A program made the position numbers and the translations under genes. From positions 124,001-188,000 of the forward strand of contig NZ_QQTO01000037.1 of assembly GCF_003351345.1 (NCBI RefSeq): DNA of 64,000 bases. The letters are read 5' to 3'. The notes beneath the pieces were generated by a model. The model had not been told where the DNA came from. It did no database searches and was given only the letters and a program-made list of their open reading frames with translations. Below, piece after piece: positions 42,771-51,386 of the stretch (position 1 is the stretch's first letter; each line of letters opens with the position of its first letter). The DNA is from Allobosea caraganae (lineage in GTDB: Bacteria; Pseudomonadota; Alphaproteobacteria; Rhizobiales; Beijerinckiaceae).

Positions 42771-44591
42771 TTGGGCAGGAAAACCGCCACGATTCCGAGA
42801 CGGCTTCTGCCCCGACTGAAGCCCGGATTACGGCAAGGTGCGACGTTGGCTTTGGCCTTCTCAGCACTGGTCTTCGGCGTGCGCGGCACGCAGAACGCAG
42901 TCGCCAATGGCGATACCCGCACCATCACCATCAAGCACATGCACACGAAGGAGGAGACGACAGTCACCTTCAAGCGTGACGGGCGCTATGTCGCCGAAGG
43001 GCTGGAGAAGCTGAACTGGGCGCTGCGCGACTGGCGCACCGACGAGCCGATCCGCATGGACCCGCGCCTGTTCGACCTCGCCTGGGAGGTGCAGCGCGCC
43101 GTCGGCTCCGAGCAGCCCTTCCATGTCGTCTCGGCCTATCGCGCGCCGGGCACCAACGCGATGCTGCGCCGCCGCTCGCGCGCAGTCGCCAAGAACAGCC
43201 AGCACATGCTCGGCAAGGCGATGGATTTCTACCTCCCGGATACGCCGACGGCCAAGATCCGCGAAGCCGGCATGCAGTTGCAGCGCGGCGGCGTCGGCTT
43301 CTATCCCGGCGCCCACACGCCCTTCGTCCATCTCGATGCCGGCTCGGTTCGTTCCTGGCCGCGCATGACCCACGATCAGCTCGTGCGCCTTTTCCCCGAC
43401 GAGAAGACCGTGCACCTGCCCGCAGACGGCCACCCGCTCGCGGGCTATGAGCTCGCCAAGGCCGAGGTCCTGTCGCGCGGCGGCTCGGTCGCCGGCTATG
43501 CCGCGGCAGATCTCGACGAAGGCGCTGTGATCTCGTCCGGCCGCAAGAGCCTGTGGGCCTCGCTCTTCGGCGGCGACGACGAGGAGGAGGATGCCAGGCC
43601 GGTGCGCGGCGGCCGTCGCGGCGCGCCCAAGGCACAGCCCGCGGTCATCACCTACGCCAACAACAGCAATAACCCCTATATCGACAGCAACTCCTCGGAT
43701 GGCGGCCGCTTTGCGGTTGCGGCCGCAGCGCCTGAGCCCGTGACGCGCTCGCTGACGCGCGAGCGCTCGCAGCGCGCCACCACCGTGGTGCCGCCGCAGG
43801 AGCCGCAGGTCGCCGCGCTCGCAGATGCGCCGCCGCCTCCGGCCGCAGCCCCGCCGGACAACAGGCCCAAGCTGATCGACGCGCCGATCCCGCTGGCGCG
43901 CCCCGGCGGCCTGACCGTGCCCCAGCCCGATGCCTCCGGCGCGGTCCAGGTCGCGGCCCTGTCGCAGGGCGGCACGCTCGCCTTCGCGCCGCAGCTGGCG
44001 CCCGGACTCAGGCCTGGCGAGGAGCAGAGGCTCGTGCTCGCCTCGCTGCCGCCACGCCGGCCCGGCGAGATGACGCCGCTCGCCGACGCGATCGTCGCCG
44101 GCAAGCCGGTCGACGCGCCGCTGCCGCCGTCCCGCCCCGTCGCCCTCGCCAATCTCGCGCTGGCCGATCAGCGCAGCGCCAATGACGCGGCGCCGGAGCC
44201 TGTGGGCCGGCTCGTCACGGTCAACCATCCCCTGCCGCCGGAACGGCCGCGCCCGGCCGGCGCAGCAGCGGCCGTGGCCAGCGCGCCCGCGGCTCCCGTT
44301 ATGGGCAACAACCACCCGACGCCGATCGTCGCGCAATATGACGCCGACCGCTCGGGGCTCGACTCGCTGTTCGCCACCGTCGCGCGCACCAGCCCGCAGC
44401 CGGAGGGCCGCGGCGTCACCGTCGCGACGGCGCGGACCAGGGCCGGCGGATCGCTGCCGCCCGGCTGGGTCCAGGGCCCGGCGCCGGCCGCCGCGCTCGG
44501 CTTCAGCCATGCCGAACCGAGCGACGCCAAGACCGGCAGCTTCTCCGGCCCGGCCGTGAAGCCGCTGCCGACCAACTTCGTGCAGAACTGA
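42771..44591 (+). CDS. DUF882 (M15-type, YcbK-like) cell-wall peptidase family protein, TTG start
   Basis: The 606-residue protein has a signal-like N-terminus (about 10-48) and a DUF882 domain (about 50-205). Peptidase residues SAYR, H145 and D152 in HMLGKAMDFY, and H187 and D189 in FVHLDAG are all present. A 380-residue Pro/Ala-rich tail follows. The domain resembles zinc D,D-carboxypeptidases acting on peptidoglycan. No in-frame ATG or GTG lies between the upstream stop at 42684 and the TTG at 42771. That TTG has AGG 5 bp before it and is the most likely start. Confidence 0.82.
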   Translation: MGRKTATIPRRLLPRLKPGLRQGATLALAFSALVFGVRGTQNAVANGDTRTITIKHMHTKEETTVTFKRDGRYVAEGLEKLNWALRDWRTDEPIRMDPRLFDLAWEVQRAVGSEQPFHVVSAYRAPGTNAMLRRRSRAVAKNSQHMLGKAMDFYLPDTPTAKIREAGMQLQRGGVGFYPGAHTPFVHLDAGSVRSWPRMTHDQLVRLFPDEKTVHLPADGHPLAGYELAKAEVLSRGGSVAGYAAADLDEGAVISSGRKSLWASLFGGDDEEEDARPVRGGRRGAPKAQPAVITYANNSNNPYIDSNSSDGGRFAVAAAAPEPVTRSLTRERSQRATTVVPPQEPQVAALADAPPPPAAAPPDNRPKLIDAPIPLARPGGLTVPQPDASGAVQVAALSQGGTLAFAPQLAPGLRPGEEQRLVLASLPPRRPGEMTPLADAIVAGKPVDAPLPPSRPVALANLALADQRSANDAAPEPVGRLVTVNHPLPPERPRPAGAAAAVASAPAAPVMGNNHPTPIVAQYDADRSGLDSLFATVARTSPQPEGRGVTVATARTRAGGSLPPGWVQGPAPAAALGFSHAEPSDAKTGSFSGPAVKPLPTNFVQN

Positions 44592-44602
44592 CTGCGGCCG
44601 CC

Positions 44603-45235
44603 TCAGGCGATGCCGTTGCGGCCGAGCTCAAGATAGGCCGGCCTTTCGCTGAGCCGATCGTAATAGGCCGCGACGGCGGGTAGTAGCGGCCGCTCTTCCA
44701 AAGGCGTCGCGAACCAGCGGTGCACCGACAATCCAATGCCGATATCAGCCAGCGTGAAGCAATCGCCGAGCACATAGGCGCGGCTGCCCTCCAGTTGCCG
44801 CTCCAGCACCTTCATCGTCGTGTTCCAGGACCTCGTACTGGCCGCGATCTGGCTGGGGTCGGCATAGGCGGGGTTACGCCGCGCCAGGGCCAGGAAGGCG
44901 TAGCGCCAGGAGTTGTTCAGCTCCGTCGCCTGCCAATCCATCCACTGCTCGACGCGCGCGCGCTCGCGCGGCTGCGCCGGCAGCAAGTCGAGCCGCCCCG
45001 CCTTGGCGGCGAGATAACGGCAGATCGTGTTCGATTCCCACAGCACGCCGGCCTCGTCCTCGATCACGGGCACGAGGCCGTTCGGGTTCAGCGCCAGGAA
45101 TTCCGGCTTGTCGGTCGGGGTGAAGCCGCTGCCCCAATCCTCGCGCCGGTAGTCGAGGCCGACTTCGCGGCAGGTCCACAGCACCTTGCGGACATTGATC
45201 GAGGAGGCCTTGCCGAGAATGCGCAACGGGGTCAT
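44603..45235 (-). CDS. Glutathione S-transferase family protein, second of a pair
   Basis: The 210-residue protein has an N-terminal thioredoxin-like domain (SSINVRKVLWTCREVGLDY, with LALNPNGLVPVIEDEAGVLWESNTICRYLA) and a helical C-terminal domain (FTLADIGIGLSVHRW). The N-terminal Ser of KASSINVRK may be the catalytic residue of a beta/zeta-like GST. The start overlaps the stop of the preceding GST gene by 4 bp, so they are translationally coupled. Substrate is unknown. Confidence 0.9.
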   Translation of the reverse strand: MTPLRILGKASSINVRKVLWTCREVGLDYRREDWGSGFTPTDKPEFLALNPNGLVPVIEDEAGVLWESNTICRYLAAKAGRLDLLPAQPRERARVEQWMDWQATELNNSWRYAFLALARRNPAYADPSQIAASTRSWNTTMKVLERQLEGSRAYVLGDCFTLADIGIGLSVHRWFATPLEERPLLPAVAAYYDRLSERPAYLELGRNGIA

Positions 45236-45840
45236 TCGCGGTCGATCGGCCATTGCTTGAACACGTCGAGCGCCTCGCTGGCCTTCGCCTGTGCCGCGAG
45301 CGCCGGCCACCGGCTCGGCTCGACGAATTCCGGGATCACGAACTGGCAGAAGCCCCAGGCGATCGCAGCCGCGATATCGCCCGGCCGCAGCTCCGGCCCG
45401 ACGCCGATCTCGCCCCGCGCCGCCGCCTGGTCGAGCAGGTCGAGCGCCGTATGGAGCTGCGTCACGATGCGCTCCTGCCAGGGTGCATAGCGCTGCGCCT
45501 CCGGCCGCTTGCGCTCGTACTCGACCGAGACAGCCTTGTCGGCCGCGACGATGCCGATGCCGGTCAGGCTGAGGTCGCGGTTGCGCGCGCCCGGATCGAT
45601 CGGCCGCAGGCTCCTGCCCGCGACATCCTCGAAATGCTGGATGATCAGCAGGGATTCGCTGATCACCGTGCCGTCGTCGCAAACCAGGCTCGGCGCCTTG
45701 ATCAGCGGATTGATCGCCCGGAACGCATCCATGTGGCGGAAGACCGAGACCGAGCGGTGCTCGAACTGCAGGCCGAGCAGGGTTCCGGTGACGGCGGCGC
45801 GCCGCACATAGGGACTATCGAGCATTCCGACGAGCAGCAT
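45232..45840 (-). CDS. Glutathione S-transferase family protein, first of a pair
   Basis: The 202-residue GST has SPYVRRAAVTGTLLGLQFEHR at the N-terminus, KAPSLVCDDGTVISESLLIIQHF as the substrate-side loop and a helical C-terminal domain. The start at 45840 has a GGAGG ribosome site 6 bp before it. It is more divergent from the second GST than a recent duplication would give. The next gene upstream is a LysR regulator on the same strand, 78 bp away. Confidence 0.9.
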   Translation of the reverse strand: MLLVGMLDSPYVRRAAVTGTLLGLQFEHRSVSVFRHMDAFRAINPLIKAPSLVCDDGTVISESLLIIQHFEDVAGRSLRPIDPGARNRDLSLTGIGIVAADKAVSVEYERKRPEAQRYAPWQERIVTQLHTALDLLDQAAARGEIGVGPELRPGDIAAAIAWGFCQFVIPEFVEPSRWPALAAQAKASEALDVFKQWPIDRE

Positions 45841-45918
45841 TCGCGACCTCCGTTGGCGAGCCCGCACAGACTGGCTGCGACGCGCGGGAAAGCCAGCGAA
45901 ATCACGTGATGTCAGGCA

Positions 45919-46911
45919 TCACGCCGGCTGATGCTCGGCCATCATCTCGCCGACGCGCTCGCTGCCCATTGGATCGTTGAGGTCGATGCCGAGCTTGCGC
46001 GCCGCCATGTGGCAAGCGTCCCAATAGGGCTCGCCGCCGAAGCGCTCGACCAGCAGGTCGATCAGCACCCGCACCTTGCCCGGCACATAGGCTCCGGGCG
46101 GGCGCACGACGAAGAAGCCCTGCTCCGGCATCGGGTACTCGCGCAGGACATGCACCAGCTTGCCCTCCCCAATGGCCTCCGACGCCATGAAGTTCGGCAG
46201 GGCGACGATGCCGTGCCCGGCCATCGCCCATTGCATCAGCGTCTCCCCGCTATCCGAGCGCAGCCGCCCGCTCGGCCGGACCGGCACCCAGCGCCGGTTG
46301 ATCCGGAAGGTCCAGTCCGGCGTGGTCGCGCCGCTATGGACCAGGCACTCGTACTGGCTGAGCTCGAGCGGCGAGGCCGGGCTGCCATGGCGCGCGATGA
46401 AGTCCGGGCTGGCCAGCACGCTGGTGTAGATCGGCGCGATCTTGCGCGCCACCAGGCTCGAATCCTTCAGCGTCCCCAGCCGGATCGCCGCATCGAAGCG
46501 CTCGCCGATCAGGTCGACGCGGCGGTCGCTGGCCTCGACGTCGAGTTCGAGCCGGGGATGGCGCGCCGCCAGTTCCGCCAGCACGGGCGCGACGTGCTTG
46601 ACGCCGAAGCCGAGCGGCATCGACAGGCGCAGCCGCCCGGCGACGCCGCCGGCCTGCTGCGCCACCGCCTCGCGCGCCTCGACGAGATCGGCCAGGATGC
46701 GCTCGCCGCGCGCCTTGAACTCGATGCCGGCCTCGGTCGGGCTGACGCCGCGCGTGGTGCGGCTCAGCAGGCGCGTGCCGAGATCCTCCTCCAGCCGGGC
46801 GATGCGGCGGCTGACGATCGACTTGGACAGGCCGAGGCTCCGGCCGGCGCGGCCGAAGCCGCCGGTCTCGACCACGGCGATGAAGCTGCGGATATCGTCC
46901 AGCTCGGACAT
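45919..46911 (-). CDS. LysR-family transcriptional regulator
   Basis: The 330-residue protein has an N-terminal winged helix (ELDDIRSFIAVVETGGFGRAGR; SKSIVSRRIARLEEDLGTRLL) and a LysR effector domain (PLGFGVKHVAPVLAELAARHP). It resembles the DsdC/AaeR-like branch often placed beside oxidoreductases. It is divergent from the azoreductase gene with 112 bp between starts, so it probably controls azoR and perhaps itself. The start at 46911 is the family start; 46932 is an alternative. Confidence 0.92.
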   Translation of the reverse strand: MSELDDIRSFIAVVETGGFGRAGRSLGLSKSIVSRRIARLEEDLGTRLLSRTTRGVSPTEAGIEFKARGERILADLVEAREAVAQQAGGVAGRLRLSMPLGFGVKHVAPVLAELAARHPRLELDVEASDRRVDLIGERFDAAIRLGTLKDSSLVARKIAPIYTSVLASPDFIARHGSPASPLELSQYECLVHSGATTPDWTFRINRRWVPVRPSGRLRSDSGETLMQWAMAGHGIVALPNFMASEAIGEGKLVHVLREYPMPEQGFFVVRPPGAYVPGKVRVLIDLLVERFGGEPYWDACHMAARKLGIDLNDPMGSERVGEMMAEHQPA

Positions 46912-47023
46912 GGGGCGTTCCTGGGTGAGCAACAGTTTGGTTCTGATTATGCGCGTTCTGTCGCACTCGGTGAACCTCTATCTTCCCGACATCGAACAAC
47001 CGCTCCCTTTGAGGATCGCAACC

Positions 47024-47629
47024 ATGTCCACTCTTCTCGTTCTCAACAGCAGCGCGCTCGGCACGGCTTCGGTCTCCAAGCAGCTGATCGGCGACACCGT
47101 CGCCCGTCTCCGCGCCCAGAACCCCGGCCTCAAGGTCGTCGAGCGCGATATCGGCCTGAACCCGATCCCGCACCTCACCGCCGACTCGGCGACGGCCATC
47201 CGCGGCGGCGAGCCCGCCAACGACGCGCAGGCCCAGGCCCGCACCCTGTCGGACACGCTGATCGACGAGCTGAAGGCGGCCGACATCGTCGTCATCGGCG
47301 CGCCGATGTATAACTTCGGCATCCCGTCGACGCTGAAGGCCTGGTTCGACTACGTGCTGCGCGCCGGCGTGACCTTCAAGTACGGCGACGCCGGCCCCGA
47401 GGGCCTGCTCAAGGGCAAGCGCGCCATCGTCGTCGAGAGCCGCGGCGGCCTCTACAGCAGCGGCCCGGCCCAGCCGATGGACTCGCAGGAGCCGCACCTG
47501 CGCACCATGCTCGGCTTCGCCGGCATCAGCGACGTGACCTTCGTCCGCGCCGAGAAGCTGGGCTACGGCCCCGAGGCCCGCGAGCAGTCGATCAACGCCG
47601 CCCAGGCGGAACTCAAGCTGGTCGCCTGA
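47024..47629 (+). CDS. azoR: FMN-dependent NADH:quinone/azo reductase
   Basis: The 201-residue flavodoxin-fold protein has the FMN loop LNSSALGTASVSKQL and the PMYNFGIPSTLKAWFDYVLRAG segment. GLYSSGPAQPMDSQEPHLRTMLGFAG completes the AzoR signature. It reduces quinones and azo dyes with NADH and protects against thiol stress. The start follows GAGGATCGCAACC. The divergent LysR gene suggests inducible control. A perfect 13-bp terminator hairpin follows. Confidence 0.94.
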   Translation: MSTLLVLNSSALGTASVSKQLIGDTVARLRAQNPGLKVVERDIGLNPIPHLTADSATAIRGGEPANDAQAQARTLSDTLIDELKAADIVVIGAPMYNFGIPSTLKAWFDYVLRAGVTFKYGDAGPEGLLKGKRAIVVESRGGLYSSGPAQPMDSQEPHLRTMLGFAGISDVTFVRAEKLGYGPEAREQSINAAQAELKLVA

Positions 47630-47654
47630 CCCCTACCATCCAGCCTGCCGCAAG

Positions 47655-47686
47655 ACGCCCGCGCCGGTCTCCGGCGCGGGCGTTTT
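47655..47686 (+). terminator. Terminator of azoR
   Basis: ACGCCCGCGCCGG (47655-47667) pairs perfectly with CCGGCGCGGGCGT (47671-47683) around TCT. Only three further T residues follow, but the stem is very strong. Confidence 0.85.
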
Positions 47687-48027
47687 CGCGTTTGGGGCCT
47701 GGTCTCCGATAGGCCCACCTTATCGTAATGACCAAGAACAATCGATTTTCCTCGAAGGGGCCGAACTGCTATCGATGGCCCTCGCCCTAGACGGCGGCAA
47801 TATGGTCGGGCCAACGGCAGACCATCAATAAAAACAATGATTTGGGAGGAAAAGAATGGCGTCGCTTTCGAGCCGACCGGACCGTGCGCCCGCTTGCCGG
47901 CCCCGCACCGCCGCCGCCCGCTTCCGGGGGCTTGTTTGAGTCGCGCGCAAAGCAGCTTCCAACGCAGCGAGAATGGCCCAAGGGCTCGAATTCCATACGT
48001 TGGAACGACACCCCATGGATCACGTCG

Positions 48028-48051
48028 CAATTGGATAGACGCGTCCAATTG
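48028..48051. promoter_or_regulatory. Candidate operator of the carbohydrate ABC operon
   Basis: CAATTGGA and TCCAATTG form perfect 8-bp arms 8 bp apart, about 100 bp before the first permease gene. The spacing is typical for a dimeric repressor site. No regulator gene lies nearby, so the binding protein is unknown. Confidence 0.4.
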
Positions 48052-48082
48052 TGAAAACCGTGATCTCCACCAAAAAGTGAGA

Positions 48083-48127
48083 GCATGGCCTACGCGAAAA
48101 ACCGGTTCCCGCTTTTTCGCGCCATGC
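48083..48127. repeat. Palindromic repeat (family R3 relative)
   Basis: GCATGGC/GCCATGC (48083-48089, 48121-48127) encloses a perfect 8-bp stem GCGAAAAA/TTTTTCGC (48094-48101, 48113-48120). The layout resembles the hairpins at 9280-9330 and the right halves of family R2. It lies 26 bp before the permease start. Confidence 0.75.
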
Positions 48128-48153
48128 ACTAGCGAACCGCCCCACCTCACCGA

Positions 48154-49098
48154 ATGCCAGGCATGACGACCGACATTGCAGATACCGGCACCCCGGCAGC
48201 CATTCGGACGAAGCGCCGCAAGCGCCTCGACCTCCTGCCCTATGCGCTGATCGCGCCGATCGGGCTGCTGCTTGCCGCGATCACGGTCTATCCGACGATC
48301 CAGGCGATCTACCTGTCGATGACCGACGCTTCGCTGCTGCGCCTGGCGCGCGCGAAATTCGTCGGCCTGCTCAACTTCACCCGCATGATGGGCGACCAGG
48401 TCTTCCTCGACGGCCTGTGGCGGACCCTGCGCTGGGATTTCGCCGTCGTCTCGCTCGAACTCTGCATCGCCTTGCCGATCGCGCTGTTCCTGAACATGAA
48501 CTTCCGCGGCCGCGGCTTCGTCCGCGCCGCGATGATGGTGCCCTACATCACCCCGCCGGCCGTGGTCGGCCTGCTCTTCCTGTTCATGTTCGACGGCAAT
48601 TTCGGCGTCGTGAACGACCTGCTGGTCCGCTTCGGCGTGCTCGACCGCGGCATCGCCTGGATGAGCGATCCGGTCGCGAGCTTCTGGATCGTGGTCTCCG
48701 CCATGGTCTGGTACGGCACGCCGCTGATGGCGCTGATCCTGCTCGCCGCCCTGCAGACGATTCCGGCAGAGCTTTACGAAGCCGCCGAAGTCGACGGCGC
48801 CAGTCGCTGGTCGCAGTTCCGCAGCATCACCATCCCGCACATCCTGCCCTCGATCCTCTTCCTCGTGCTGCTGCGCATGATCTGGATGTCGAACCATATC
48901 GACATGATCTTCGTCATGACGGCGGGCGGCCCCGGCTTCACCAACCATACCGAGGCGATCTACAGCTTCTCGCTGACCAACCAGTTCCAGATCGGCTACG
49001 CCTCGGCCATCGCGGTCGTGCTCGCCGGCATCCTGATGGTCTTCTCCGCCCTCTACGTGCGCCACCTCGCCCGCACCGTCCTGGCCCAGACCTCATGA
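48154..49098 (+). CDS. Carbohydrate ABC transporter permease (MalF/UgpA type)
   Basis: The 314-residue protein has six transmembrane helices and the EAA loop EAAEVDGASRWSQFRSITIPHI that contacts the ATPase. Start codons at 48154 and 48163 are both possible; neither has a strong ribosome site. It overlaps the second permease by 4 bp (ATGA). The four ABC genes lie in the order permease, permease, binding protein, ATPase. Confidence 0.93.
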   Translation: MPGMTTDIADTGTPAAIRTKRRKRLDLLPYALIAPIGLLLAAITVYPTIQAIYLSMTDASLLRLARAKFVGLLNFTRMMGDQVFLDGLWRTLRWDFAVVSLELCIALPIALFLNMNFRGRGFVRAAMMVPYITPPAVVGLLFLFMFDGNFGVVNDLLVRFGVLDRGIAWMSDPVASFWIVVSAMVWYGTPLMALILLAALQTIPAELYEAAEVDGASRWSQFRSITIPHILPSILFLVLLRMIWMSNHIDMIFVMTAGGPGFTNHTEAIYSFSLTNQFQIGYASAIAVVLAGILMVFSALYVRHLARTVLAQTS

Positions 49099-49961
49099 AT
49101 ACCGCCAAACGCCGCGCCCGGCGCATCAGGGCCATCTGGGTCGCCGTCGGCTCCGCCGCGGTGCTGCTCTATTCGCTGGGGCCGCTGCTCTGGATCTTCA
49201 TCGCCTCGATCACGCCCGAGCTGAAGGCCGACTTCAACCAGGCCTGGCTGAGCAACCGGCAGGTCACCTACTTCCCGTCGGAGCCGACGCTGGCCAATTA
49301 CGGCGCGCTGTTCGAGACGGTGCCCTTCGCCACCTACTTTCGCAACAGCTCGATCATCGCCACCGGCAACATGGTGCTGACGCTGGTGGTGGCGAGCCTC
49401 GGCGCCTACGGCTTCGTGCGCTTCCGCTTCTTCGGCCGCAGCAGCTTCCTCGTCGCGATGCTGGTCGCCTACACGATTCCCAGCGTGGTGCTCTTGGTGC
49501 CGCTGCTGGTGATCTTCCGCACCTACGGCCTGAACAACACCCATCTCGGCATGATCCTGGCGGAGGCGACCCATTCGGCGCCCTTCGTGCTGCTGCTGAT
49601 GATCAACTACTTCTCGACCCTGCCGCGCGACCTCGACGAAGCCGCGCAGGTCGACGGCTGCAGCCGGCTCAAGGTTCTCTGGCGGATCATCCTGCCGCTC
49701 TCGCTGCCGGGCCTGGTCGCGGGCGGGCTGCTCGCCTTCATCATGACCTGGAACAACTTCCTCTTCGCCTTCCTGCTGACGTCGACGGCCGAGGTGAAGA
49801 CGCTGCCGGTGATCATGCGCCAGTTCGCGCTGGGCGAGCCCGCCGTCTGGGGCATCAGCGCCGCCGGCGCATTGGTGAGCACGCTGCCCGTCGCGCTGAT
49901 CTTCCTGCTGTTCCAGCGAATGCTGATGAGCGGGCTGGCGGCCGGGGCCGTGAAGGGCTGA
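49095..49961 (+). CDS. Carbohydrate ABC transporter permease (MalG/UgpE type)
   Basis: The 288-residue membrane protein has six helices and the EAA loop DEAAQVDGCSRLKVLWRIILPL. It forms the channel with the preceding permease. Start overlaps the previous stop (ATGA at 49095-49098). The binding-protein gene follows after 49 bp. Confidence 0.94.
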   Translation: MNTAKRRARRIRAIWVAVGSAAVLLYSLGPLLWIFIASITPELKADFNQAWLSNRQVTYFPSEPTLANYGALFETVPFATYFRNSSIIATGNMVLTLVVASLGAYGFVRFRFFGRSSFLVAMLVAYTIPSVVLLVPLLVIFRTYGLNNTHLGMILAEATHSAPFVLLLMINYFSTLPRDLDEAAQVDGCSRLKVLWRIILPLSLPGLVAGGLLAFIMTWNNFLFAFLLTSTAEVKTLPVIMRQFALGEPAVWGISAAGALVSTLPVALIFLLFQRMLMSGLAAGAVKG

Positions 49962-50010
49962 ACCAACGATTCAGAAGGCCGGGAATCCGGCGCTCTCGGG
50001 GAGGAATACA

Positions 50011-51309
50011 ATGGACAAGACGCGCAGCCGAAAGACGACATCTCTCACTCGCCGCCAGGCGCTCGCGACCGCCCTCGGCGGCGCCGCGCTCGCGGCCGGC
50101 GGCCTCGGCGCGCAGGCGCAGGTCGCCTCGCCCGCGATCCGCAAGAAGGTGAAGCTCACCTTCTGGAACTGGGCCGACAATCCCGTCCACCAGAAGATCT
50201 CGGTCGATTCCGTCGCGATGTTCAACGCCTCGCAGAACTTCATCGAGATGGAGGTCGACGCCAACATGGCGGTGATGGAGGCCCGCAAGAAGCTGGTCGT
50301 CTCCTATGCCGCCGGCGCCGCGCCCGACGTCGTCATGACCATCCAGTACTGGGTGCAGGACTACTTCGAGAACGGCCTGCTCGAGCCGATCGAGGACCGC
50401 TTCAACAAATGGGACGAGAAGGCCGACTTCTTCCCGAACATCATGGAGCAGACCCGCTCGCGCGCCGGCCAGCCCTTCCTGTTCGTGCCGCAGACCAGCA
50501 TTCCCTATTTCCTGTTCTACCGCGCCGACTGGTTCAAGGCGGCGGGCTTGACCCCGCCCGACACCTACGACCAGTTCATCGCCGCCGCGAAGGCGCTGAC
50601 CAAGGCGCCGGATCGCTACGGCTTCGCCATGCGCGGCCAGACGGCGTCGGCGATCCAGGTCATCTTCCCGATCTGGGCCAGCGCCGGCGTCAAGTTCGCG
50701 ACGCCGGACGGCAAGGTCGATTTCGACTCGCCGGCCGCGATCGAGGTCACCGACAAGTGGCTCGGCATGGCCCTGCGCGACAAGTCGGCCCAGCCGACCG
50801 CGGTCAATGACGGCTACCGCGAGCTCTACGCCCTGATGGAGAAGGGCCGCTGCGCCATGTGGTATTACGGGCCGCATGCCAGCCCGGCGCTGATCTCGGC
50901 GCTCGGCGACGCCATCCAGGGCGTGCAGAACCCGCGCGTCGGCGAGAAGCACCACATGATCGCCAACCCCGAGGGTCCGATGATGGTCTCCTCCTGCAAG
51001 GAGAAGGAAGCGGCCTGGGAGTTCATGAAGTTCATCACCAGCGGCGACGCGGCGATGCTCTTCACCGCCAACCGCATGGTGCCGCCGGTGCGCAAGACGC
51101 TCTCCCAGCGCCCGGTCTTCCAGAACAACCGCTTCATCAAGATGTCGCTCGACCATCTCGATACCTGGTGGACCCCGCCCTACGATCACCAGCACTGGAC
51201 CAACTTCCAGGACAAGATCCCGCCCTATTGGCAGGAGGCGGTGCGCGGCAACATCACGGCGGCGCAGTTCAACCAGCAGGGCGCCAAGTTCCTGCGCGGC
51301 GAAGCGTAG
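50011..51309 (+). CDS. Carbohydrate ABC transporter substrate-binding protein
   Basis: The 432-residue periplasmic protein of the extracellular solute-binding family 1 has an N-terminal signal with SLTRRQALATALGGAALAAGG, which fits Tat export. Binding-cleft regions such as LTFWNWADN and VPQTSIPYFLFYRADWFKAAGL follow. The sugar cannot be read from the sequence. A strong GAGGAAT ribosome site stands before the ATG. A strong hairpin lies between this gene and the ATPase, which usually raises binding-protein mRNA relative to downstream genes. Confidence 0.94.
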   Translation: MDKTRSRKTTSLTRRQALATALGGAALAAGGLGAQAQVASPAIRKKVKLTFWNWADNPVHQKISVDSVAMFNASQNFIEMEVDANMAVMEARKKLVVSYAAGAAPDVVMTIQYWVQDYFENGLLEPIEDRFNKWDEKADFFPNIMEQTRSRAGQPFLFVPQTSIPYFLFYRADWFKAAGLTPPDTYDQFIAAAKALTKAPDRYGFAMRGQTASAIQVIFPIWASAGVKFATPDGKVDFDSPAAIEVTDKWLGMALRDKSAQPTAVNDGYRELYALMEKGRCAMWYYGPHASPALISALGDAIQGVQNPRVGEKHHMIANPEGPMMVSSCKEKEAAWEFMKFITSGDAAMLFTANRMVPPVRKTLSQRPVFQNNRFIKMSLDHLDTWWTPPYDHQHWTNFQDKIPPYWQEAVRGNITAAQFNQQGAKFLRGEA

Positions 51310-51315
51310 GACGTC

Positions 51316-51341
51316 AGGCCGGGGCCCTGCGGCCCCGGCCT
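51316..51341 (+). other. Intercistronic hairpin after the binding-protein gene
   Basis: AGGCCGGGGCC (51316-51326) and GGCCCCGGCCT (51331-51341) form an 11-bp stem with a CTGC loop, 7 bp after the stop. No T-run follows. It probably stabilises the upstream mRNA or gives partial termination before the ATPase gene. Confidence 0.7.
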
Positions 51342-51386
51342 CCCCTTCACGATCATCTCTTCGGTTTGGAAAGCGATCTTCAGCGG

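Larger units (their letters stand above)
47687..48153. other. Long leader region before the carbohydrate ABC operon, with one possible small ORF
   Basis: This 467-bp region is less GC-rich than its neighbours and holds no ordinary gene. A 27-codon frame (47856-47939, MASLSSRPDRAPACRP...) begins 7 bp after GGGAGG, a very strong ribosome site. It ends at a TGA within the region. Inverted repeats TTCCAACG/CGTTGGAA (47957-47964, 47998-48005) and CAATTGGA/TCCAATTG (48028-48035, 48044-48051) follow, then a dispersed hairpin repeat (48083-48127). The region probably carries the promoter and operators of the operon. Confidence 0.5.

Noticed and set aside
46912..47023. A specific LysR binding site between the LysR gene and azoR
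   Set aside because: GGTTC/GAACC arms (46939-46943, 46972-46976) are too short and far apart to support a site; many T-N11-A matches exist by chance.
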